Assembly: GCF_002355335.1 (NCBI RefSeq)
Contig: NZ_AP014946.1
Span: 697,501-761,500, forward strand
DNA length: 64,000 nucleotides
Direction of reading: 5' to 3'
DNA from: Variibacter gotjawalensis
Lineage (GTDB): Bacteria > Pseudomonadota > Alphaproteobacteria > Rhizobiales > Xanthobacteraceae
Positions within the stretch are counted from its first letter, which is position 1. Every line of letters begins with the position of its first letter. Both the position numbers and the translations under genes were made by a program. Shown here piece after piece: positions 8,343 to 17,865 of the stretch. The notes under the pieces are model-generated. The model was not told the DNA's origin and did not search any database. It was given only the letters and a program-made list of their open reading frames with translations.

Positions 8343-10811
8343 ATGGAGTTCTCGACGTCCCTCCCCATCGACGCAGCACTGCCCGCGCTGCAGGACGCGC
8401 TGCGCGACAAAACGGCCGCCGTCCTCGTCGCTCCGCCGGGTGCCGGCAAGACGACGCGCGTGCCGCTCGCGTTGCTCGATGCGCCATGGGTCGGGAGCGG
8501 CAAAATCATCGTCCTCGAACCGCGCCGGATCGCGGCCCGCGCCGCCGCCGAACGAATGGCAAAAACGCTCGGCGAGAAAGTCGGCGACACGGTCGGCCTG
8601 CGCGTCCGTTTCTCATCGCAAGTGTCGAAACGCACGCGCATCGAGATCGTCACCGAGGGTGTTTTCACCCGCATGATCCTCGACGATCCGTCGCTCGACG
8701 GGGTCGCGGCCGTGCTCTTCGACGAATTTCACGAGCGCTCGCTCGACGCCGATATGGCGCTCGCGCTGACCCTCGACGCACAAAGCGGCCTGCGCGAAGA
8801 TCTGCGCATCCTCGTGATGTCGGCGACGCTGGACGGTGCGCGCGTCGCGAAACTCCTCGGCGATGGCGCACCGGTCGTCGAAAGCGAGGGCCGCGCATTT
8901 CCGGTCGAGACGCGCCATCTCGGCCGCGATCAGCGCGCGCCGATCGAGCGCCAGATGACCGACGCAATTCTGCGCGCACTCGACAACGAGCCGGGCTCGG
9001 TTCTCGCATTTCTGCCCGGCGCCGGCGAAATCCGCCGCACCGAAACTTTTCTGCGCGAACGGCTGAGTGACCCATCCATAAGCGTCGTTCCGCTCTACGG
9101 CGCGCTCGACCGCGATGTTCAAGACGCTGCGATCCAGCCGCTACCAAAGGGCACGCGGAAAGTCGTGCTCGCAACGTCCATCGCCGAAACCTCAATCACC
9201 ATCGACGGCGTGCGCATTGTGATCGATTGCGGCCTCGCGCGCGTCCCGCGTTACGAGCCCGATGTCGGCGTCACACGCCTCGAAACCGTGCGCGTGTCGC
9301 GTGCCGCGGCCGATCAGCGTCGCGGACGCGCCGGCCGCACCGAGCCAGGCATTTGCTATCGCCTGTGGGATGAACCGCAGACCGCATCGCTGGCGGCCTT
9401 CGCCGAGCCCGAAATCCGCAGCGCCGACCTCACATCCTTCGTGCTCGACCTCGCACAATGGGGTGTCACCGAGCCAACGCAACTGAGATTCCTCGATCCG
9501 CCACCAGCGCCGGCTCTGAAGGAAGCTCAGAACCTACTGCGCACACTCGGCGCGCTCGATGCCGGCAATCGCATCACGGACGAAGGGCGCGCACTGCAGA
9601 AACTGCCGCTCCCGCCGCGCCTCGCGCGTATGATCGTCGATGCGGCGCGCGAAGGCGCCGGCACACGAGCCGCCGACATCGCAGCGATTGTCTCGGAACG
9701 CGGTCTCGGCGGCGACAGCGTCGACCTCGTCGCGCGTCTCGACGGCCTGCGCCGCGATCGATCGAAACGCGGCGATGATGCGCGGCGCATGGCGAAGCGC
9801 TGGGCCGAAATGGCCGGCGCCTCGCGCGACACTGATCAAGAGACATCAGCCGGCGAAATACTTTCGCTCGCTTATCCGGAACGCATCGCGAAAAATCGCG
9901 GCAACACCGGTGCGTTCCTGCTCGCCAACGGGCGCGGAGCGCAACTCGATCCGACCTCTCCGCTCGCGCGCGAAAGCTATCTCACCGTGGCGGAACTGAC
10001 CGGCAGCGCGGCGCAAAGCCGCATCGTTTTGGCGGCACCGATCACGCTCGCCGAGATCGAAACGCGATTCGGCGATCGCATCGAGAAGCGCAACGAGATC
10101 ACCTTCGATCCGAATACGAAATCGCTGCGCGGACGTGTTCAACGTCGGCTCGGCGCAATCGCGCTCAGCGACGCGACGCAAAAAGTCACGCCGAATGATG
10201 AAACCGTACGCGTCCTGACCGACGGCATCGTCGCGCTCGGACTTTCGCAGCTCCCGTGGAGCGAAGCGCTGACGCAGTGGCGTGACCGCGTGATGTTTCT
10301 GCGCACCGCCGAGGGCGACGAATGGCCCGATCTCTCCGACGCCGCACTCGCCGCGTCGGCGCACGAATGGCTCGCGCCTGTGCTCGCCGACAAGACGGCG
10401 CTCAGCCAACTCGGTGCCGACGACTTGTCCGAAGCACTACACCAGCGTCTTGATTGGTCGCTGCGCCGAAAACTCGATACCGACGCACCGACGCATTTCG
10501 AAGCGCCGACCGAATCGCGCTTCCGGATCGACTACGCGAACCCAGCGGGCCCAAGCGTTGCGGTCCGCGTGCCAGAACTTTACGGCCTCACCCAACATCC
10601 GTCCGTCGCGGGTGGCCGCGTCCCGATCGTTCTCGAACTACTGTCGCCGGCGCATCGCCCCGTGCAGGTGACGCGCGATCTGCCCGGATTTTGGCGCGGC
10701 TCCTATGCGGCTGTCCGCACCGAGATGCGCGGCCGCTACCCGCGCCACCCCTGGCCCGAGGACCCAACGAGCGCACCGCCAACACGCCGCGCGAAACCGC
10801 GCGGTACTTAA
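8343..10811 (+). CDS. hrpB: ATP-dependent RNA helicase HrpB
   Basis: 822 residues, full length for HrpB, a DEAH-like superfamily 2 helicase. Motif I is APPGAGKTT near residue 35, motif II DEFHER (HrpB proteins carry Phe where other DEAH enzymes have Cys or Ala), motif III SAT and motif VI QRRGRAGR. After the helicase core come the HA2 and HrpB C-terminal domains, ending in WPEDP, typical of the family. RNA substrates in bacteria are poorly defined. The gene lies 9 bases after the MOSC gene and may be cotranscribed. Confidence 0.95.
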   Translation: MEFSTSLPIDAALPALQDALRDKTAAVLVAPPGAGKTTRVPLALLDAPWVGSGKIIVLEPRRIAARAAAERMAKTLGEKVGDTVGLRVRFSSQVSKRTRIEIVTEGVFTRMILDDPSLDGVAAVLFDEFHERSLDADMALALTLDAQSGLREDLRILVMSATLDGARVAKLLGDGAPVVESEGRAFPVETRHLGRDQRAPIERQMTDAILRALDNEPGSVLAFLPGAGEIRRTETFLRERLSDPSISVVPLYGALDRDVQDAAIQPLPKGTRKVVLATSIAETSITIDGVRIVIDCGLARVPRYEPDVGVTRLETVRVSRAAADQRRGRAGRTEPGICYRLWDEPQTASLAAFAEPEIRSADLTSFVLDLAQWGVTEPTQLRFLDPPPAPALKEAQNLLRTLGALDAGNRITDEGRALQKLPLPPRLARMIVDAAREGAGTRAADIAAIVSERGLGGDSVDLVARLDGLRRDRSKRGDDARRMAKRWAEMAGASRDTDQETSAGEILSLAYPERIAKNRGNTGAFLLANGRGAQLDPTSPLARESYLTVAELTGSAAQSRIVLAAPITLAEIETRFGDRIEKRNEITFDPNTKSLRGRVQRRLGAIALSDATQKVTPNDETVRVLTDGIVALGLSQLPWSEALTQWRDRVMFLRTAEGDEWPDLSDAALAASAHEWLAPVLADKTALSQLGADDLSEALHQRLDWSLRRKLDTDAPTHFEAPTESRFRIDYANPAGPSVAVRVPELYGLTQHPSVAGGRVPIVLELLSPAHRPVQVTRDLPGFWRGSYAAVRTEMRGRYPRHPWPEDPTSAPPTRRAKPRGT

Positions 10812-10919
10812 ACTTGTCGCCATTTGCGTAGTCGTTTGGCAGCGAAACCAACGCGATGCGCTCTAATCCGAGGATCGATTTTACGACTTATTGGCAACCC
10901 GCGTGATTTAACGCGCGCT

Positions 10920-11429
10920 ATGCGCAACATGATTGCTTTGATTGTCGTCGCTGTGGTCGCCGCTTTCGGCGCGACCCTCTTTGCGCAACGCATGTCGACA
11001 GCGACACGCGCTCCGGCGCCGGTGCAGACGGCACAGCCGGCAGAAGCATCCGGTCCGACCCGGCTCATTTTGCTCGCTGGTCGCGGGGGACACTTCGACG
11101 TAGGTGCGACGGTCGGCGACGCGGTGCTCAATTTTGTCGTCGACACCGGGGCGAGTTTCGTCGCGCTGAACTATCAAGATGCGCAGAAAGCCGGCGTTAA
11201 AGTCCGCGCCGAGGACTTCAAACATTCAGTCAGCACAGCCAATGGCGTGACCAAGGCTGCCGAGGTCATCCTGCCGTCAGTCAAGATCAAGGGCATCAAG
11301 GTCACGAACGTGCGCGCCATGGTGCTGCCCTCCGGCGCCATGAACGGCATGAACCTGCTGGGCAACTCTTTCCTAGCTCGCTTGAAGAGCTACGAAGTGC
11401 GATCCGGCCAACTTACGATGGAACAATAG
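10920..11429 (+). CDS. Membrane-anchored retropepsin-like aspartic protease (TIGR02281 type)
   Basis: 169 residues from the ATG at 10920; an earlier in-frame start would add a basic stretch before the membrane segment and is less likely. Residues 4-20 form an N-terminal hydrophobic anchor, followed by a Pro/Ala-rich linker. The protease domain starts near residue 50 and holds the catalytic VVDTGAS motif; the second conserved block is MNGMNLLGNSFLARL. Retroviral-type proteases act as dimers with one Asp each, so this is probably a periplasm-facing homodimeric protease. Substrate unknown. Confidence 0.85.
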   Translation: MRNMIALIVVAVVAAFGATLFAQRMSTATRAPAPVQTAQPAEASGPTRLILLAGRGGHFDVGATVGDAVLNFVVDTGASFVALNYQDAQKAGVKVRAEDFKHSVSTANGVTKAAEVILPSVKIKGIKVTNVRAMVLPSGAMNGMNLLGNSFLARLKSYEVRSGQLTMEQ

Positions 11430-11504
11430 CGAACAATCAGGGCTTTCCGCCCACGCCCGCGTCCGCTATTCCTGCCTTCAGAACGATACAGCCCAGAGGA
11501 CTTT

Positions 11505-13004
11505 ATGTACCCAAAGCCGCAGCCCTCGCTGAAACCGAACACCTATGCGTATGAAGCCCAGCCGATGGTGAAAGCGACCGGCTTCCGCGAATACGACGCG
11601 CGCTGGCTGTTCGAGAAGGAAATCAACCTGATGGGCATGCAGGCCCTCGGGATGGGCCTCGGCACGCTGATCCAGGAAATGGGGCAAAAGCCCGAGATCG
11701 TGACGGGTCACGATTTCCGCGGCTATTCGGCCGCGATCAAGAACTCACTCGTCACCGGCCTGATGGCAGCCGGCATGAAGGTGCACGACATCGGCCTCGC
11801 CGTGTCGCCGATGTCGTATTTCGCTCAGTTCGAACTCGACGTGCCGTGCGTCGCGATGGTGACGGCTTCCCACAATGATAACGGCTGGACCGGCGTGAAA
11901 ATGGGCGCCAACCGCCCGCTCACCTTTGGCCCGGAAGAAATCGGCCGCCTGAAGGACATCGTCCTCAACGCCGAATTCAAGCTCAAGCCGAGTGGCGGCT
12001 TCGTCTATCACGACAACTTCCCGGATCGTTACATCAAGGATCTCACCAATCGCCCGAAGCTCAAGCGCAAGATCAAGGTCGTTGCGGCTTGCGGTAACGG
12101 CACCGCCGGCGCGTTCGCGCCGCAGGTTCTCGAAGCACTCGGCTGCGAAGTGATCCCGATGGACACCGAGCTCGATCACACCTTCCCGAAATACAATCCG
12201 AACCCCGAAGACCTCGAAATGCTGCACGCGATGCGCGACGAGGTGTTGCGGCATAAGGCCGACGTCGCGCTCGGCTTCGACGGAGACGGCGATCGCTGCG
12301 GCGTTGTCGACGACACCGGCGACGAGATTTTTGCCGACAAGGTGGGCGTCATGCTGGCGCGCGACATGTCGAAGCTGCATCCCGGCGCGACCTTCGTCGT
12401 CGACGTGAAATCCACCGGCCTCTTCAACACCGATCCGGAGCTGAAGAAGAACGGCGTCAAGGCCGACTACTGGAAAACCGGCCACTCCTACATGAAGCGC
12501 CGCACGCACGAGATCGGCGCGCTCGCCGGCTTCGAGAAGTCCGGCCACTTCTTCTTCAACGCACCGTTCGGCCGCGGCTACGACGACGGTCTCGTTTCGG
12601 CCATTGCAGTCCTCGACATGATGGATCGCAACCCGGACAAGAAGCTGTCGGAACTCAAGAACGCTCTGCCGAAAACGTGGTCGTCGCCGACGATGTCGCC
12701 GCACTGCGCCGACGAGACCAAATACGGAATCGTCGATCAGGTCGTCGCCCACTTCAAGAACGCGCAGGCGAAGGGCGAGAAAGTCGCCGGCCAGGCGATT
12801 CGCGATCTGGTCACCGTCAACGGCGTCCGCGTCACGGTGGAAGACGGCACATGGGGCCTGCTCCGTGCTTCGTCGAACAAGCCGGAACTCGTCGTCGTCG
12901 TCGAAAGCCCGGCCGCCGAGCAGCGTATGCACGACATGTTCAAGGCGATCGACAGCGTGCTGCGCACGCATCCGGAAGTCGGCGAATACAACCAGAAGAT
13001 CTGA
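11505..13004 (+). CDS. Phosphomannomutase/phosphoglucomutase
   Basis: 499 residues of the alpha-D-phosphohexomutase family. The phosphoserine loop is TASHNDNGWTG (catalytic Ser at 122), the magnesium loop DGDGDRCG is mid-protein, and the sugar-binding GFEKSGHFFF supplies the Glu and Ser of domain 3. The enzyme interconverts hexose 6- and 1-phosphates, feeding GDP-mannose or UDP-glucose for surface polysaccharides. The long form with an N-terminal extension resembles AlgC-like mutases of alphaproteobacteria. It stands alone, followed by a palindromic repeat element. Confidence 0.93.
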   Translation: MYPKPQPSLKPNTYAYEAQPMVKATGFREYDARWLFEKEINLMGMQALGMGLGTLIQEMGQKPEIVTGHDFRGYSAAIKNSLVTGLMAAGMKVHDIGLAVSPMSYFAQFELDVPCVAMVTASHNDNGWTGVKMGANRPLTFGPEEIGRLKDIVLNAEFKLKPSGGFVYHDNFPDRYIKDLTNRPKLKRKIKVVAACGNGTAGAFAPQVLEALGCEVIPMDTELDHTFPKYNPNPEDLEMLHAMRDEVLRHKADVALGFDGDGDRCGVVDDTGDEIFADKVGVMLARDMSKLHPGATFVVDVKSTGLFNTDPELKKNGVKADYWKTGHSYMKRRTHEIGALAGFEKSGHFFFNAPFGRGYDDGLVSAIAVLDMMDRNPDKKLSELKNALPKTWSSPTMSPHCADETKYGIVDQVVAHFKNAQAKGEKVAGQAIRDLVTVNGVRVTVEDGTWGLLRASSNKPELVVVVESPAAEQRMHDMFKAIDSVLRTHPEVGEYNQKI

Positions 13005-13036
13005 CGGCGAGCCGGCATTGGTGCGCTCGGGTCTTT

Positions 13037-13152
13037 CCCTCTCCCGTTTACGGGAGAGGGTGGCGCGAAGCGCCGGGTGAGGGAATTCACACTCAGAACG
13101 TGCCGCCTGCCCTCACCCCAACCCTCTCCCGCAAGCGGGAGAGGGAGCGCTA
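13037..13152. repeat. Dispersed palindromic element, CTCTCCCG family
   Basis: Two hairpins built on the same unit: CCCTCTCCCG-tttA-CGGGAGAGGG at the left and CCCTCTCCCG-caag-CGGGAGAGGG at the right, joined by short CACCC/GGGTG arms. This is the typical intergenic palindrome of Rhizobiales genomes. It lies after the phosphomutase stop and may act as a transcript end or mRNA stabiliser. Confidence 0.75.
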
Positions 13153-13183
13153 GAGGCGCATACGCTCTTATTGGAGATTTTAT

Positions 13184-13585
13184 TTGGACCTCTCGCGTCT
13201 CCACGCCGGACTGCAGGGCAGCGCCGAACTCAAGGTCGCGCCAGAGCACACCGCACCGTCGGTCGGCTCCGGCAAGATCGCGGTCCTGGCAACGCCCGTC
13301 ATGATCAACGTCATCGAAGCGGCGGCGCTGGACGCCTGCGAATCGTTGCTGCCCGAGGGCCATCAAAGCCTCGGCACGCGGCTCGACGTGACGCATATCG
13401 CGGCAACGCCGGTCGGCATGACGGTGACCGCCACCGCACGCATCATCGGCGTCGACGGCCGCAAGCTTTTCTTCCGCGTCGAAGCGCGGGACGACAAGGA
13501 ACTCATCGGCGAGGGCACGCACGAGCGCGTAATCGTGAACGTCGAGCGTTTCGATAAACGCGTGGCAGAGAAGACGAAACGGTAA
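13184..13585 (+). CDS. Hotdog-fold thioesterase family protein (FlK-like)
   Basis: 133 residues from a TTG start, chosen because GGAG lies 7 bases upstream and the sequence MDLSRLHAGLQGSAELKV matches the family start. The hotdog core shows APSVGSGKIAVLATPVMINVIEAAAL with the conserved helix, then GTRLDVTHIAATPVGMTVTATA. It resembles the fluoroacetyl-CoA thioesterase FlK group, which hydrolyses acyl-CoA or small thioesters; many members have unknown substrates. The rare TTG start suggests modest expression. Confidence 0.82.
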   Translation: MDLSRLHAGLQGSAELKVAPEHTAPSVGSGKIAVLATPVMINVIEAAALDACESLLPEGHQSLGTRLDVTHIAATPVGMTVTATARIIGVDGRKLFFRVEARDDKELIGEGTHERVIVNVERFDKRVAEKTKR

Positions 13586-13623
13586 TCGCCGCGCCTTCCG
13601 CTACAGCCGTTCGTGACTTATGT

Positions 13624-13649
13624 TGAGGTTCCCTCCTCGGAGAACCTCA
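13624..13649 (+). promoter_or_regulatory. Hairpin around the ureohydrolase ribosome-binding site
   Basis: TGAGGTTC (13624-13631) and GAACCTCA (13642-13649) are perfect 8-base arms. The second arm includes the A of the ATG start, and the GGAG ribosome site (13639-13642) lies at the loop/stem edge. Such a fold could limit initiation of the downstream agmatinase-like gene. Confidence 0.45.
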
Positions 13650-14716
13650 TGCCCTCCGATCTCGAACGCCTCCGCAAGAAATACGCAAACGCAAAACCGG
13701 GCGAGACCTTCGATCCGGACTTCCGCAAAGTCGCCGAGAAGATCTTCGATCCGAAAGGCACGCGGCGAGCGCCCTATATGGGCGTACCGACGCTACTCGC
13801 CGCGCCGCATCGGCAGATCGACCCGCGCGCTCCCGATTTCTCAGACCTTGATGTTGCGCTGCTTGGCGTGCCGATGGACCTCGGCGTATCGAACCGCCCC
13901 GGCTCGCGATTTGGTCCGCGCGCGCTGCGCACGATCGAACGCATAGGGCCTTACAATCATGTCCTCGCATGTGCGCCGCTCTCGGAACTCCGCGTCGCCG
14001 ACGTCGGTGACGTGCCCTTTCGCGGACGCTACAGCCTCGTCGAGTCGCACGAAGACATCGAAGCGCATGTCCGCCGGATCGTTGACGCCGGCGTAGCCCC
14101 GTTGAGCGTCGGTGGCGATCACTCGATTTCATATCCGATCCTGCGCGCGATCGGCGCGAAACAGCCGGTCGGCATGATTCACATCGACGCGCATTGCGAC
14201 ACTGGCGGTCCGTACGACGGCACCAAATTCCATCACGGCGGTCCGTTCCGCCTCGCCGTCCTCGACGGCGTGCTCGATCCAAAACGCACCGTGCAAATCG
14301 GAATTCGCGGCGCGGCGGAGTATCTTTGGGAGTTCTCCTACGACAGCGGCATGACGGTGATCCACGCCGAGGAGATCGAGAAGCTCGGCATCGACGCTAT
14401 CATTCGGAAGGCCCGAAAAATCGTCGGCAATGGACCGACTTATATTTCGTTCGACATCGATAGCCTCGACCCCGCCTTCGCGCCCGGCACCGGCACGCCG
14501 GAGATCGGCGGATTGACGACGCGCGAAGCGCTCGCGTTGCTGCATGGGCTGAAGGGTCTCAACATCGTCGGCGGCGATGTCGTCGAGGTTGCCCCGCAAT
14601 ATGATGCAACGAACAACACAGCGCATGCCGGCGCGCAGATGCTGTTCGAAATTCTGAGCCTGATGAGCTTTAGCCCCAGCATCGGAAAGAAGAAGCGTTC
14701 GCGCGCGAACTCGTGA
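13649..14716 (+). CDS. Agmatinase-like ureohydrolase (arginase family)
   Basis: 355 residues. The manganese-binding signatures of the arginase/agmatinase family are all present: GGDHSISYPIL, HIDAHCDTG and SFDIDSLDPAFAPGTGTPE. These enzymes hydrolyse guanidino compounds to urea and an amine. The class is agmatinase-like (SpeB), but guanidinobutyrase or related activities cannot be excluded. The ATG at 13649 is chosen because GGAG is 6 bases upstream; an earlier GTG at 13613 lacks a ribosome site. A hairpin covers the start region. It stands between a thioesterase and a GST gene. Confidence 0.9.
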   Translation: MPSDLERLRKKYANAKPGETFDPDFRKVAEKIFDPKGTRRAPYMGVPTLLAAPHRQIDPRAPDFSDLDVALLGVPMDLGVSNRPGSRFGPRALRTIERIGPYNHVLACAPLSELRVADVGDVPFRGRYSLVESHEDIEAHVRRIVDAGVAPLSVGGDHSISYPILRAIGAKQPVGMIHIDAHCDTGGPYDGTKFHHGGPFRLAVLDGVLDPKRTVQIGIRGAAEYLWEFSYDSGMTVIHAEEIEKLGIDAIIRKARKIVGNGPTYISFDIDSLDPAFAPGTGTPEIGGLTTREALALLHGLKGLNIVGGDVVEVAPQYDATNNTAHAGAQMLFEILSLMSFSPSIGKKKRSRANS

Positions 14717-14779
14717 GGGCTTGCGCTCGCGATCATCCGGCATACCTCAGCCGCAACCGACACGGCCGAGGAATACGCA

Positions 14780-15484
14780 ATGTCCGATCTTTCCGCTTTC
14801 CGCATCACGAAGAAGTGGCCCGCAAAACATCCGGACCGCATTCAGCTTTACTCGCTGCCGACGCCGAACGGCGTGAAAGCGTCGATCATGCTGGAAGAAG
14901 TCGGCCTCCCTTACGAGCCGCATCGCGTTGATTTCGAGACCAACGATCAGATGTCGGCGGAATTCATCTCGCTCAACCCGAACAACAAAATTCCTGCGAT
15001 CATCGATCCGAATGGACCCGATGGAAAACCGCTACCGCTATGGGAATCCGGCGCGATCCTCGTCTATCTCGCCGACAAAACGAAGAAGCTGATCCCGCAG
15101 GATGCCGCCGGCCGCTATCACGCGCTGCAGTGGGTGATGTTCCAGATGGGCGGCATCGGGCCGATGTTCGGTCAGCTCGGCTTCTTCAACAAATTCGCGG
15201 GCAAGGACTACGAAGACAAGCGCCCGCGCGATCGCTACGTCAACGAATCGAAGCGCCTGCTCGGCGTCCTCGACAAACATCTCGACGGCAAGGCATGGGT
15301 GCTCGGCAACGACTATTCGATCGCCGACATCGCCATCTTCCCGTGGATCCGCAATCTCTACGGCTTCTACGAAGCCGGCGATCTCGTCGGCCGCAGCGAC
15401 TTCAAGAATGTCGATCGCGTGCTCGCGGAATTCGTCAAACGCCCTGCCGTCGAGAAGGGCCTGACGATTCCCGCGAAGGCCTAG
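14780..15484 (+). CDS. Glutathione S-transferase, Nu-class (YfcG/YghU-like)
   Basis: 234 residues. The thioredoxin-like domain holds LPTPNGVKASIMLEE, NPNNKIPAI and WESGAILVYLADK, where Glu-Ser bind the gamma-glutamyl group. The helical domain has the conserved YSIADIAIFPW capping box. Nu-class enzymes such as YfcG and YghU act mainly as disulfide-bond reductases with glutathione. The stop codon shares the palindrome CTAG with the converging pheA stop, so the two genes overlap by four bases at their ends. Confidence 0.92.
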   Translation: MSDLSAFRITKKWPAKHPDRIQLYSLPTPNGVKASIMLEEVGLPYEPHRVDFETNDQMSAEFISLNPNNKIPAIIDPNGPDGKPLPLWESGAILVYLADKTKKLIPQDAAGRYHALQWVMFQMGGIGPMFGQLGFFNKFAGKDYEDKRPRDRYVNESKRLLGVLDKHLDGKAWVLGNDYSIADIAIFPWIRNLYGFYEAGDLVGRSDFKNVDRVLAEFVKRPAVEKGLTIPAKA

Positions 15485-16335
15485 TCCTTCGCTTCGCGGA
15501 ACGTCGCGCGGAATTCGTGCGCCGGATAGACGCCGAGGATACGCAGTTCCTTCGAGAAGAACTGCAACTCCTCGAGCGCGAACTGCAGGCCGCGATCGTC
15601 CGGATGCCCTTCGACGTCGGCATAAAACTGCGTGGCGAAGAAATTGCCTTCGACCATGTAGCTTTCCAGCTTCGTCATGTTGATGCCGTTGGTCGCAAAA
15701 CCGCCCATCGCTTTGTACAGCGCGGCCGGCACGTTACGCACACGGAAGACAAACGTCGTGATCACGAGACCGTTGCCGGACTTTGCCTGCTTTGGCTCCT
15801 TCGAGAGAATGACGAAGCGCGTCGTGTTCGACGCTTCGTCCTCGACGTCCTCGGCGAGGATATCGAGATCGTAGATCTTCGCGGCGAGACGTGGCGCCAG
15901 CGCGGCGCGCGTCTTATCGCCCGACTGCGAGATGATCCGCGCCGCACCCGCCGTATCGCCCGCGACGGTCGCGCGCAAACCCAGCTTGCGGATCATGTTG
16001 CGGCACTGGCCGAGCGCATGGATGTGGCTCTCGGCGGTCTTGATCGTCGCCAGGCTCGCGCCACGCGGCGCCATCAGCTGAAAATGAATCGGCAGAAAAT
16101 GTTCGCCGATGATGTGCAGATTCGCGTGCGGCAACATGTGGTGGATATCGGCAACGCGGCCCGCGATCGAATTCTCGATCGGGATCATGCCGAGTTCCGC
16201 CTCGCCGGAGGAAACGGCGGTCAGCGCGTCCTCGAAGGTCGCGCACGGCAGCGCTTCATACTGAGGAAAGCGCTCTTCGCACGCGATGTGCGAGTTGGCG
16301 CCGAGTTCACCCTGGAATGCGATTTTTGGTTTCAT
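15481..16335 (-). CDS. pheA: Prephenate dehydratase
   Basis: 284 residues. It converts prephenate to phenylpyruvate, the committed step to phenylalanine. The catalytic domain starts KIAFQGELGANSH, has GMIPIENSIAG and the essential TRF motif (NTTRFVIL). The C-terminal ACT domain (AALYKAMGGFATNGINMTKLESY) binds phenylalanine for feedback inhibition. The ATG at 16335 matches the family start; a TTG at 16374 is less likely. It follows kdsB by 35 bases on the same strand, an order also known in other Rhizobiales. No chorismate mutase is fused to it; that activity is encoded near 45.6 kb. Confidence 0.95.
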   Translation of the reverse strand: MKPKIAFQGELGANSHIACEERFPQYEALPCATFEDALTAVSSGEAELGMIPIENSIAGRVADIHHMLPHANLHIIGEHFLPIHFQLMAPRGASLATIKTAESHIHALGQCRNMIRKLGLRATVAGDTAGAARIISQSGDKTRAALAPRLAAKIYDLDILAEDVEDEASNTTRFVILSKEPKQAKSGNGLVITTFVFRVRNVPAALYKAMGGFATNGINMTKLESYMVEGNFFATQFYADVEGHPDDRGLQFALEELQFFSKELRILGVYPAHEFRATFREAKD

Positions 16336-16370
16336 GACGGGTGCTGCGTTACGGACAGGCAGCAGCCAAG

Positions 16371-17108
16371 TCAACGCCCGAGCACTTTGCGCGCAGCTTC
16401 CAGGTCTTCCGGCGTGTTCACGTCGAGCGGATCGGACTGCACCACCGCAATATCGATCCGCATCCCGGCTTCCAGCGCGCGGAGCTGTTCCAGGCGCTCC
16501 CGCTGCTCGAGCGGTGACGGCGGCAGAGCAACGAATTTCGCCAATGCCGCCCGGCGATACACATAAAGGCCCATATGGAAGTACAGCGGCCCGTCGCCCG
16601 ACGGTGCCGTTGCCCGCGTAAAGTACAACGATCGCAATCTGTTAGGGCCGATCGGCGTGCCGATCGCCTTGACCACGTTGGGGTCCGTCTTTTCGGCCTC
16701 TTTCGTGATCACGGCCGCGATCGTGCCGATATCGACCGCAGGATCGTCCATGAGGTCCAGGGCCGCGCGGATCTCGTGCGGTGCCTGGGTCGGCCGGTCG
16801 CCCTGAATATTGACGATCAGCTCGGCTTTTCGCTCCGGATCGACGATATCGGCGGCCTCCGCGATGCGATCCGACCCGCTCGCATGATCCGACCGCGTCA
16901 GCACGGCGCGGCCTCCGGCCTTCTCGACCGCCGTCGCGATCGCGCCCGAGTCGGTCGCCACCACAACCTCCCCGATATTCGCCTCTTCTGCACGTCGCAG
17001 AACGTGCACAATCATGGGCTCGCCGCCGATGTCCGCGAGCGGTTTTCCCGGCAAACGCGAAGCCGCCATACGGGCCGGAATAAGAACGAGTGCACGCGTG
17101 GCGGACAT
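16371..17108 (-). CDS. kdsB: 3-deoxy-manno-octulosonate cytidylyltransferase
   Basis: 245 residues. KdsB activates Kdo with CTP to give CMP-Kdo for the lipopolysaccharide inner core. Signatures: [20 protein letters not shown] (nucleotide-binding loop), [24 protein letters not shown] with the metal-binding Asp, and [11 protein letters not shown] at 17108 is preferred over the GTG one codon upstream. First gene of the kdsB-pheA pair; cycM diverges from it across 163 bases. Confidence 0.94.
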   Translation of the reverse strand: MSATRALVLIPARMAASRLPGKPLADIGGEPMIVHVLRRAEEANIGEVVVATDSGAIATAVEKAGGRAVLTRSDHASGSDRIAEAADIVDPERKAELIVNIQGDRPTQAPHEIRAALDLMDDPAVDIGTIAAVITKEAEKTDPNVVKAIGTPIGPNRLRSLYFTRATAPSGDGPLYFHMGLYVYRRAALAKFVALPPSPLEQRERLEQLRALEAGMRIDIAVVQSDPLDVNTPEDLEAARKVLGR

Positions 17109-17271
17109 CACGGAACGGCTTTCTAAAGAGGGGTCGCAAATCCCGGAAACAAAGACGCTTTCTGCGTCGCTTATACGGGTTGCCAGAAGTGCCGCAAACC
17201 GGCTATCAGCATGGCTGGCCGCGGTGCAATATGCCCGCCTGACGTTTTGATTTTTAGAGAGCCTTTCTGCG

Positions 17272-17826
17272 ATGGACTCCTACGAGCTGAACAAGGTTTT
17301 TGGCGCTATCCTTTTCACGTGCCTCTGCGTCCTCTCTCTGAACATCGCAGCCGGCGCGATTTACACGCCGAAGAAGGTCGAAAAGCCGGGTTACGAGATC
17401 GTGGTTCCGGAAGCGCCGGCCGCGGGCGGTCCTGCGGCACCGGCCGAGCCCGAAGTTCCGATCGCGCAGCTGCTCGCCAAGGCCGATGTTGCCAAGGGCG
17501 AAAACGCCGCGAAAGTCTGTCAGACCTGCCACACCTTCAACAAAGGCGAGCCGAACAAAGTCGGCCCGAATCTCTATGGCGTCGTCGGCGAGAAGAAGGG
17601 CGAAGGTCGCGGCTTCAATTTCTCGGCAGCGATGAAGGGTAAGGGCGGCGAATGGACTTTCGAGGATCTCGACAAGTTCCTGCAGAACCCGCGCGGTTTC
17701 GTTCCGGGCACCAACATGAGCTACGCCGGCATGGCCCGTGGCGGCCAGCGCGCCGACCTCATCGCCTTCCTGAATTCGAAGTCGGATCACCCGCAGGCGA
17801 TCCCGCAGGCCGCCGAAAAGAAATAA
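17272..17826 (+). CDS. cycM: Membrane-anchored cytochrome c, CycM type
   Basis: 184 residues. An uncleaved N-terminal membrane segment (residues 7-30) is followed by an Ala/Pro linker and a class I cytochrome c domain. The haem site is VCQTCHTF; the axial Met is in GTNMSYAGM. Membrane-bound c552/CycM carries electrons from the bc1 complex to cytochrome aa3 oxidase in Bradyrhizobium and Paracoccus. Position next to divergent kdsB-pheA matches related genomes as I recall them. Confidence 0.9.
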   Translation: MDSYELNKVFGAILFTCLCVLSLNIAAGAIYTPKKVEKPGYEIVVPEAPAAGGPAAPAEPEVPIAQLLAKADVAKGENAAKVCQTCHTFNKGEPNKVGPNLYGVVGEKKGEGRGFNFSAAMKGKGGEWTFEDLDKFLQNPRGFVPGTNMSYAGMARGGQRADLIAFLNSKSDHPQAIPQAAEKK

Positions 17827-17865
17827 TCCCGCGTTCCGCGTAAAAGTCGCGACAAGTTGAAGCGC

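Noticed and set aside
13037-13152. CRISPR array
   Set aside because: Only two copies of a palindromic unit with no spacer series or cas genes; it is a dispersed palindrome.
15040-16566. Plus-strand frame of 508 codons across GST and pheA
   Set aside because: Out of frame with GST and antisense to pheA; no recognisable protein.
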